A DNA stretch of 64,000 nucleotides from Microcella alkalica (GTDB taxonomy: Bacteria; Actinomycetota; Actinomycetes; Actinomycetales; Microbacteriaceae). Within the stretch, counting starts at the first letter, position 1, and every line of letters starts with the position of its first letter. The notes beneath the pieces were generated by a model that was given only the letters and a program-made list of their open reading frames with translations, ran no database searches and was not told the origin of the DNA. The DNA lies in assembly GCF_014137945.1 (NCBI RefSeq), contig NZ_JACGWX010000007.1:1-64000 (forward strand), given 5' to 3'. A program made the translations under genes and the position numbers. Shown piece by piece: positions 58,846-64,000 of the stretch.

Positions 58846-60231
58846 ATGTCAGGCGCACCGAGCATCGTGTGGCTCCGCGACGATCTGCGGGTCGCCGACA
58901 ACCCGGCCCTCGCCGCCGCCGTCGAGCGCGGTCGTCCCGTCGTGGTGCTCTACCTCCTCGACGAGGAGTCGGCAGGCGTCCGCCCGCTCGGCGGCGCGAG
59001 CCGATGGTGGCTGCACCACTCCCTCGAGCGCCTCGGCGAGGAGCTCGCCGGCCTCGGCGGCGCGCTGACCCTGCGGCGCGGGGCGGCCGAGCGGAGCATC
59101 CCGTCGCTCATCGAGGAGACAGGCGCCGACGCCGTCTACTGGAACCGCCGCTACGGGGCGGCGAGGCAGACGGATGCCGCTCTCAAGTCGCGTGTGATCG
59201 ACGACGGCCTCGAGGCGACGAGCTTCCAGGCCTCGCTGCTGTTCGAGCCGTGGACGATCACGACGGGAGCCGGTGGCCCGTACGGCGTCTTCACCCCGTA
59301 CTGGAAGGCGTGCATGAACCGCGCAGAGCCGCGCGAGCCCCTCCCGGCGCCGACGCGCATCGAGGGCATCGCGCCCGGCGGCGACGCACTGGCCGACTGG
59401 ACTCTGCTGCCCACCCGCCCCGACTGGGCCGAGGGGCTGCGGGAGACGTGGACGCCCGGTTCGGCGGGTGCGCACGATCGGCTCGAGGAGTTCGCCGAGG
59501 AGATGCTCGCCGACTACCACCGCCGCGACGAGCCCGACCTGCGCGCGACGAGCATGCTGAGCCCGCACCTGCGCTTCGGCGAGATCAGCCCCTTCGAGGT
59601 GTGGCACCGGATACGGTACGGCCTCAGCGCGGCCGCGGCGAAGAACCGCGACAAGTTCCTGAGCGAGATCGGCTGGCGGGAGTTCAGCTATCACATCCTC
59701 TTCCACCACCCCGACCTCGCGACGCGCAACTACCGAGCGGACTTCGACGCCTTCCCGTGGACGACGCCGGAGGACGCCGAGCTCGATCGGTGGCGTCGCG
59801 GGCGGACGGGCATCCCGATCGTCGACGCGGGGATGCGGCAGCTGTGGCGCACGGGCTGGATGCACAATCGCGTGCGGATGATCACGGCGAGCTTCCTGAC
59901 GAAGAACCTGCAGGTCGACTGGCGCACGGGCGAGGAGTGGTTCTGGGACACGCTCGTCGACGCCGACGAGGCGAGCAACGCCGCGTCGTGGCAGTGGGTC
60001 GCCGGCTCGGGGGCAGACGCCGCGCCGTACTTCCGCGTGTTCAACCCCGAGCTGCAGGCGAAGAAGTTCGACCCCCGAGGCGAGTACGTGCACCGCTGGG
60101 TGCCCGAGGTCGGTACGGACGAGTACCCGGAGCCGATGGTCGACCTGCGCGAGTCGCGGCAGGCCGCGCTCGACGCGTACGAGGCCGTCTCGGCGGCTCG
60201 ATCATCGCGTCGGGCGGCTCGCTCTCCATGA
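58846..60231 (+). CDS. phr: Deoxyribodipyrimidine photolyase
   Basis: 461 aa. Flavin enzyme that repairs cyclobutane pyrimidine dimers with blue light. N-terminal alpha/beta domain (IVWLRDDLRVADNPAL), FAD domain with LRFGEISPFEVWH, IGWREFSYHILFHHP, GIPIVDAGMRQLWRTGWMHNRVRM and WQWVAGSGADAAPYFRVFNP. All parts of a class I CPD photolyase are present. The ATG at 58840 is six bases earlier; 58846 fits the -10 spacing better. Confidence 0.95.
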   Translation: MSGAPSIVWLRDDLRVADNPALAAAVERGRPVVVLYLLDEESAGVRPLGGASRWWLHHSLERLGEELAGLGGALTLRRGAAERSIPSLIEETGADAVYWNRRYGAARQTDAALKSRVIDDGLEATSFQASLLFEPWTITTGAGGPYGVFTPYWKACMNRAEPREPLPAPTRIEGIAPGGDALADWTLLPTRPDWAEGLRETWTPGSAGAHDRLEEFAEEMLADYHRRDEPDLRATSMLSPHLRFGEISPFEVWHRIRYGLSAAAAKNRDKFLSEIGWREFSYHILFHHPDLATRNYRADFDAFPWTTPEDAELDRWRRGRTGIPIVDAGMRQLWRTGWMHNRVRMITASFLTKNLQVDWRTGEEWFWDTLVDADEASNAASWQWVAGSGADAAPYFRVFNPELQAKKFDPRGEYVHRWVPEVGTDEYPEPMVDLRESRQAALDAYEAVSAARSSRRAARSP

Positions 60232-60353
60232 GAGCCTTCTCATCCTCACCTCCTTCCGCTCTCATCCCGCGTGTCCATAGTGAAGGAATCGAGCGAGCGG
60301 ACACATCCGCTACTCGCCATCCATTTCCGATCGACACAACCTCGGGGGTAGTA

Positions 60354-60767
60354 ATGCAGAAGAAGAATTGGATCGCCGTTGGGGCGGCCTCGGCGCTCGG
60401 TCTCGGCGCCATCGCAGGCGGAGCGGCGGCGACCGCGAACGAGATGAGCCTCACGAACGCGGGCTTCCCGTTCCCGGCCCTCAGCGGCCTGACGAGCGGC
60501 GACGCCAGTGTCGACTCCTCGAACCCGAACGGCGACTTCAGCGCAGACATCAGCTTCGATGTCACGAGCGACAGCATCGTCACGCCGTCGCCCGCGACTC
60601 CTGCGTCGGCCGAGAGCCCGGCGTCGCCGGACTCGCCCGTCTCGCCCGCATCGGTGAGCGCAGCATCGCCCGCCTCGCCCGCGAGCGTGCCGTCGCCTGC
60701 CTCGCCCGCTTCGCCTGAGTCGCCGGCTTCGCCCGTGAGCGTCGACGACGACGACCTGGAGGACTAA
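60354..60767 (+). CDS. Secreted Ala/Ser/Pro-rich protein
   Basis: 137 aa. Signal peptide: KK at residues 3-4, then a hydrophobic AVGAASALGLGAIAGGAAATA and likely cleavage near 29. The mature part has a short conserved-looking region (DASVDSSNPNGDFSADISF), then SPASP/SPVSP repeats from about 75 to 130 and an acidic VDDDDLED end. Possibly cell-wall associated, with an extended Pro/Ser spacer. No family recognised. GGGGGT precedes the ATG. Followed by a very strong terminator. Confidence 0.75.
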   Translation: MQKKNWIAVGAASALGLGAIAGGAAATANEMSLTNAGFPFPALSGLTSGDASVDSSNPNGDFSADISFDVTSDSIVTPSPATPASAESPASPDSPVSPASVSAASPASPASVPSPASPASPESPASPVSVDDDDLED

Positions 60768-60820
60768 GCCAGGCCGAACAGCCCGCGACGTCGGATTCGG
60801 GTCCGTCGACGCGTTCCCCC

Positions 60821-60856
60821 AGGGCCGCCCCGCTCCCTCTGGAGCGGGGCGGCCCT
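60821..60856 (+). terminator. Strong terminator after the secreted protein gene
   Basis: A perfect 15-bp stem (GGGCCGCCCCGCTCC and its complement) around a CTCT loop, extended by an A-T pair, followed by UUCGU. 54 bp past the stop codon. Confidence 0.85.
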
Positions 60857-60867
60857 TCGTGATCCGG

Positions 60868-60873
60868 CATCAT
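60868..60873 (+). promoter_or_regulatory. -10 element of a leaderless EamA gene
   Basis: CATCAT, 6 nt before the GTG at 60880, directly behind the terminator hairpin. Confidence 0.4.
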
Positions 60874-60879
60874 GGCGAG

Positions 60880-61770
60880 GTGACGATCGAGCCTTCTCCG
60901 GCTACTGCGGGCCGCAGAGGGCCGCCACCGACTCTGCTCGCCGTCGCTGCGATCGTCTCTGTGCAGTTCGGCAACGCGCTCGCCGGGACGACGTTCGCCG
61001 AGGTCGGCGCCCTCGGCGCCGCATCCCTTCGCCTGCTCTTCGCCGCGATCATCCTGCTCGTCGTCCTGCGGCCCTCGGTGCGCGGCTGGACCCGCCGAGT
61101 GTGGGTCGGCGTCGTCGCTCTCGGCGTCGGGCTCGCCGGCATGAACGGCCTCATCTACCTCGCGATCGAGCGCGTGCCGATCGGGGTCGCCGTCGCCGTC
61201 GAGCTGCTCGGCCCTCTCTCCGTCGCCATCGTTGGCACACGCCGGCCGCGTGACCTGCTGTGGGTCGCGCTCGCGGGCCTCGGGGTCGGGATGCTCGCCC
61301 TCGACTCGCAAGGGACGGTCGCGATCGCGGGCATCCTCCTCGCCGCAGGAGCCGCCGCCTTCTGGGCCCTCTACATCCTCGCCTCGGCCCGGCTCGGGGC
61401 GACGAGCGTGCGCGGCGTCGACGGTCTCGCCATCGCAATGGTCGTCGCGGCCGTGATCGTCGTGCCGTTCGGCGCCGGATCAGCGACGGCGGCCGTCGTG
61501 CGCGACCCCGTGCTGCTCGCGGTGTTCGCCGGTATCGCGCTCATGACGTCGGCGCTGCCGTACGCGCTCGAGTTCATCGCGCTCAAGACGATGCCGACGC
61601 GCGTGTTCGGCGTACTCTCGAGCCTCGGGCCGGTCGTGGCTGCGCTCGCGGGCCTCGTCGTGCTCGGCCAGGTGCTGTCGCCGCTGCAGCTCGCGGCGAT
61701 CGCGATCATCATCGCCGCGAGCGCGGGCGCGGTGGCGTCGGCGCAGCGGCCCCACTCCGGTCGCGGTTGA
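60880..61770 (+). CDS. EamA-family transporter (RhtA-like)
   Basis: 296 aa, ten transmembrane segments in two EamA repeats. Residues GNALAGTTFAEVGALGAASLRLLFAA and SALPYALEFIALKTMPTRVFGVLSSLGPVVAALAGLVVLGQ resemble RhtA/YdcZ-type exporters of amino acids such as threonine and homoserine. Substrate inferred only by family. GTG 60880 is chosen for its -10 spacing; another GTG at 60859 lies inside the terminator tail of the upstream gene. Confidence 0.85.
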   Translation: MTIEPSPATAGRRGPPPTLLAVAAIVSVQFGNALAGTTFAEVGALGAASLRLLFAAIILLVVLRPSVRGWTRRVWVGVVALGVGLAGMNGLIYLAIERVPIGVAVAVELLGPLSVAIVGTRRPRDLLWVALAGLGVGMLALDSQGTVAIAGILLAAGAAAFWALYILASARLGATSVRGVDGLAIAMVVAAVIVVPFGAGSATAAVVRDPVLLAVFAGIALMTSALPYALEFIALKTMPTRVFGVLSSLGPVVAALAGLVVLGQVLSPLQLAAIAIIIAASAGAVASAQRPHSGRG

Positions 61771-61830
61771 GCCCATAAGTCGCGGGTGAGCCCGAACATT
61801 CGGACTCACTCGCGACTTTTGGGCCCAACC
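61765..61830. repeat. 66-bp near-perfect inverted repeat
   Basis: Two 32-bp arms (61765-61796 and 61799-61830) separated by 2 bp pair at 28 of 32 positions, starting inside the EamA stop region. Between convergent genes, so it may serve as a bidirectional terminator, but the length and conservation are more than a terminator needs. GC-rich CGCG runs follow to 61890. Confidence 0.8.
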
Positions 61831-61890
61831 GTGCGACTGCGCGTGGCGCGCCGCGCGCGCGGCGCGCGCCGCGGGGCGCGCGGGCGTGGG

Positions 61891-62802
61891 TCAGCCCGCG
61901 GGCGGGCGGCCGCCGACGCGGCTCACGGCGATCGCGGCGGCGCGCTGGCCCTCGCGCGCGGCGCGGGTCAGATCGGCCCCGGCGAGCCGCGCGGCGAGGA
62001 AGCCCGCGGTGAACGAGTCGCCGGCTCCCGTGGGGTCGACGGTCGCGACGCGCTCGGCGTCGAGCGACACGACGCTCGCCGACTCCCCGGCTCGGAGCTC
62101 GGCGATCGTCACGCCCGCGGCTCCGCACGTGAGCACGACGGCCGGCGCGAGGTCGAGCAGCGCCTCGGCCACGAGCGCGGGCGGCGCGCCCGCGTCGAGC
62201 CCCGCGAGCAGGCGCCCCTCGTCGAGGTTGGGCCGCAGCACGTCCACGCCCGCGATCGCGCGACGGAACGCCTCGACCCCGTGATCGGCGATGAACCCGG
62301 TCGAGCTCGGGTCGAGCGAGACGCTCGCGCCGTGCGCGTGAGCGCGCTCGACGAGCTCGCGCACCACGCGGGCCGGGAGGGCGTCGACGAGCGAGTAGCC
62401 GGTCAGATGCAGGATGCCCGCCGTCGCGAGCAGAGCATCCGTCACCTGGGCGGGGTCGAGCGCCGCGTTCGCGCCCCGATCGGTCAGCATGGTGCGCCGC
62501 TGCCCCTCGACGAGGATGACGATCGTGCCGGTCGCCCGAACGGCGTCCTCACCGAGGTGCGCGTCGACGCCCGCGTCGGCGAGCTCGCGCGTGTGCCGCT
62601 CGCCGTCGCCGACGCCGACACGGCCGACGAAGTCGACGCCCGCGCCGAGCCAGCCGAGCCACGCCGCGGTGTTGGCGGCGCTCCCGCCGGGGAGCCGCGC
62701 GATGCGCGATGCCGTATCGGTGTCGGGCCTGATCGGCCCGGTCGGCACGACGATGATGTCGTCGATGACGTCGCCCACGAGGAGCGCGCGCGACCCGGTC
62801 AT
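61891..62802 (-). CDS. PfkB-family sugar/nucleoside kinase, likely pseudouridine kinase
   Basis: 303 aa ribokinase fold. N-terminal VGDVIDDIIVV and LPGGSAANTAAWLGWLG (substrate glycines), C-terminal DPTGAGDSFTAGFLAARL with the catalytic Asp and anion hole. It follows psuG by 18 bp on the same strand. In the known pathway a PfkB kinase phosphorylates pseudouridine and PsuG cleaves the product, so pseudouridine kinase is the best guess; the sequence alone fits ribokinase too. Confidence 0.85.
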   Translation of the reverse strand: MTGSRALLVGDVIDDIIVVPTGPIRPDTDTASRIARLPGGSAANTAAWLGWLGAGVDFVGRVGVGDGERHTRELADAGVDAHLGEDAVRATGTIVILVEGQRRTMLTDRGANAALDPAQVTDALLATAGILHLTGYSLVDALPARVVRELVERAHAHGASVSLDPSSTGFIADHGVEAFRRAIAGVDVLRPNLDEGRLLAGLDAGAPPALVAEALLDLAPAVVLTCGAAGVTIAELRAGESASVVSLDAERVATVDPTGAGDSFTAGFLAARLAGADLTRAAREGQRAAAIAVSRVGGRPPAG

Positions 62803-62820
62803 GTCAGGAGGCCCGCCCGC

Positions 62821-63738
62821 TCAGGCCGACTGCCGCGCGGCCCAGGCCGTCGCGATGCGGCCGGCGACGCGCACGTTGTTGCGCGCGAGGTCGAGGTTGA
62901 CCTCGAGGCTGCGGCCGCCGGAGAGCCCGACGATCGTGCCGAGGAGGAAGGGCGTGACGGCCTTGCCGGTCACGCCCGCGGCGTCGGCGAGCGCGAAGGC
63001 CTCGGCGAGCACGCGGTCGTGCTCGGTGGTCTCCCACGCCTGATCGGCGGGAACGGGGTTCGCGACGACGATGCCCTGCCGGTGACCGAGCGCGTCGTGC
63101 GCGGCCATGACGGCGGCGACCTGGGTCTCGTCCTCGACCGACCACTCGAGCGTGAAGGCGCTCTCGCGCAACCAGAAGCTCGGGAAGACCGTCGTGCCGA
63201 GTCCGATCACCGGCACTGAGTACGTCTCGAGCCGCTCGAGGGTGGCCGCGATGTCGAGCACGCTCTTCACTCCGGCCGAGACGACCGTGATGGGCGTGAC
63301 GGCGAGGGTCGAGAGGTCGGCCGACTCGTCGAAGGTGTCGTTCGCCCCGCGGTGCACGCCGCCGAGTCCGCCTGTCGCGAAGACGCGGATGCCCGCCATT
63401 GCCGCGAGGTGCGCGGTCGCCGCGACGGTGGTCGCCCCGCTCGCGGCGCGGGCCGCGAGGATGGGCAGGTCGCGCACGCTCGCCTTCGCCATCTCGTCGT
63501 CGGAGATGCGACGCACCCCCTCGGCATCGAGTCCGACGTGCGCGACACCGTCGAGCACGGCGATCGTCGCGGGAGTGACGCCCTGATCGCGCAGGATCCC
63601 CTCGAACTCGAGCGCCGCCTCATGGTTGCGAGGGCGCGGCAGCCCGTGGCTGATGATCGTCGACTCGAGGGCGACGACGGGGCGCCCGGCGACGAGCGCC
63701 GAGGCCACCTCGTCGGAGAGCTGGAAGGGCTGGGTCAC
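62821..63738 (-). CDS. psuG: Pseudouridine-5'-phosphate glycosidase
   Basis: 305 aa. Splits pseudouridine 5'-phosphate into uracil and ribose 5-phosphate. Catalytic Glu25 (ALESTIISHG) and Lys158 (VVSAGVKSVLDI) are in place, with the typical ATGGLGGVHRGA, FWLRES and NPVPADQAWE blocks. GTG start with a TAGCCT box 6 nt upstream. First gene of a two-gene operon with the kinase. Confidence 0.96.
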   Translation of the reverse strand: MTQPFQLSDEVASALVAGRPVVALESTIISHGLPRPRNHEAALEFEGILRDQGVTPATIAVLDGVAHVGLDAEGVRRISDDEMAKASVRDLPILAARAASGATTVAATAHLAAMAGIRVFATGGLGGVHRGANDTFDESADLSTLAVTPITVVSAGVKSVLDIAATLERLETYSVPVIGLGTTVFPSFWLRESAFTLEWSVEDETQVAAVMAAHDALGHRQGIVVANPVPADQAWETTEHDRVLAEAFALADAAGVTGKAVTPFLLGTIVGLSGGRSLEVNLDLARNNVRVAGRIATAWAARQSA

Positions 63739-63744
63739 CGGGTC

Positions 63745-63750
63745 AGGCTA
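63745..63750 (-). promoter_or_regulatory. -10 element of leaderless psuG
   Basis: TAGCCT read on the minus strand, 6 nt before the GTG at 63738. Confidence 0.5.
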
Positions 63751-64000
63751 TCGGGCGGCGGGCGAGCGACGTGATCGCGGCAGTTATCAGAACGAACGGG
63801 CGGATGCTCGAAGCCGACTCCCAGCATCCGGCGCGACCGATGACTCGCCGCCCGCGATTCCGGCGCAGAACGCTGTCAGGAACTCATAGCTAATCGTCTG
63901 AAAAGCCCCTCGAACGGGGGGTGTGAGCGGACCACCGCAAACCGATGCTGTCCACGCTCCGGATGCCCCAGTGTGCCGGGCGCATCGCCTCCGATCGGGA
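63751..64000. other. Right-end intergenic DNA
   Basis: No gene with coding character is seen. On the minus strand CCCC-GTTCGA-GGGG followed by C-TTTT (63919-63901) could be a weak terminator for a gene beyond the window, read leftward. The stretch is AT-richer than average near 63880-63905. Confidence 0.3.

Noticed and set aside
63901-63922. GTTCGA with flanking C and G runs considered as a tRNA T-arm
   Set aside because: Loop is 6 nt, and no acceptor stem, D-arm or anticodon arm can be found around it on either strand.

Overview
The window is high-GC (about 70%) DNA from an actinobacterium, most likely of the family Microbacteriaceae. The reasons are the str and rpoBC gene content and divergence, frequent GTG and TTG starts, a tiny bS22-type ribosomal protein gene (known from actinobacterial ribosomes), and many genes whose start codon lies only 6-7 nt after a -10-like hexamer (leaderless style). 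No rRNA, tRNA, CRISPR array, insertion sequence, integrase or prophage was seen. Assignment below family level is not possible from reading alone.

Layout. 1-3880: histidine catabolism (hutU partial, hutH) divergent from an IclR-type regulator, with a 16-bp palindrome between them. 3887-9153: a small membrane protein, then the str operon read leftward (rpsL-rpsG-fusA-tuf), with a good sigma-A promoter at 9125-9153. 9150-9911: a membrane protein. 9947-21986: a compact type IV pilus cluster on the minus strand: pilB-pilT-pilC, pilA, three pilin-like proteins, prepilin peptidase, pilM-pilN-pilO, plus a second prepilin at the upstream end. 22083-23926: a two-TM protein and an RDD-FHA protein, separated by a stretch where the reading frame breaks down. 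24029-31423: rpoC and rpoB with a terminator, a promoter and a hairpin-containing leader.

31716-46686 is a mixed housekeeping region: spermidine-synthase-like protein, truncated hemoglobin, SprT-like protein, DUF427, ComB-like protein, SRPBCC and DUF1684 pair, DEAD-box helicase, a decayed and an intact GNAT acetyltransferase, NUDIX protein, esterase, Lhr helicase, Nei2-type DNA glycosylase and a nuclease lipoprotein. 46946-57102 holds an HMCES/YedK protein, Dabb protein, glutaredoxin, HAD phosphatase, bS22, a small HTH protein, an ArsR regulator, a Trk/Ktr potassium uptake pair, proC, tadA, upp, a winged-helix regulator and a TM-helix channel-like protein. 57103-63738 holds a candidate small RNA, a MarR regulator, a nucleotidyltransferase-like protein, a photolyase, a secreted Ala/Ser/Pro-rich protein, an EamA transporter and the pseudouridine kinase/psuG pair.

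How the parts fit. The pilus genes form a nearly complete monoderm type IV pilus set: two ATPases, platform, PilMNO, peptidase and several prepilins, with no secretin gene as expected for a one-membrane cell. Three intergenic gaps upstream of pilus genes share a CCCC-N5-GGGG palindrome, and a strong hairpin separates pilA from the minor pilins. Several DNA repair genes (lhr, nei2, yedK, phr) are scattered rather than clustered. The most notable system-level signals are the possible T4P operator, the unusual PilX-position protein with a beta-helix-like repeat, the consistent leaderless promoter architecture including back-to-back divergent pairs, and a candidate small RNA at about 57179-57285.
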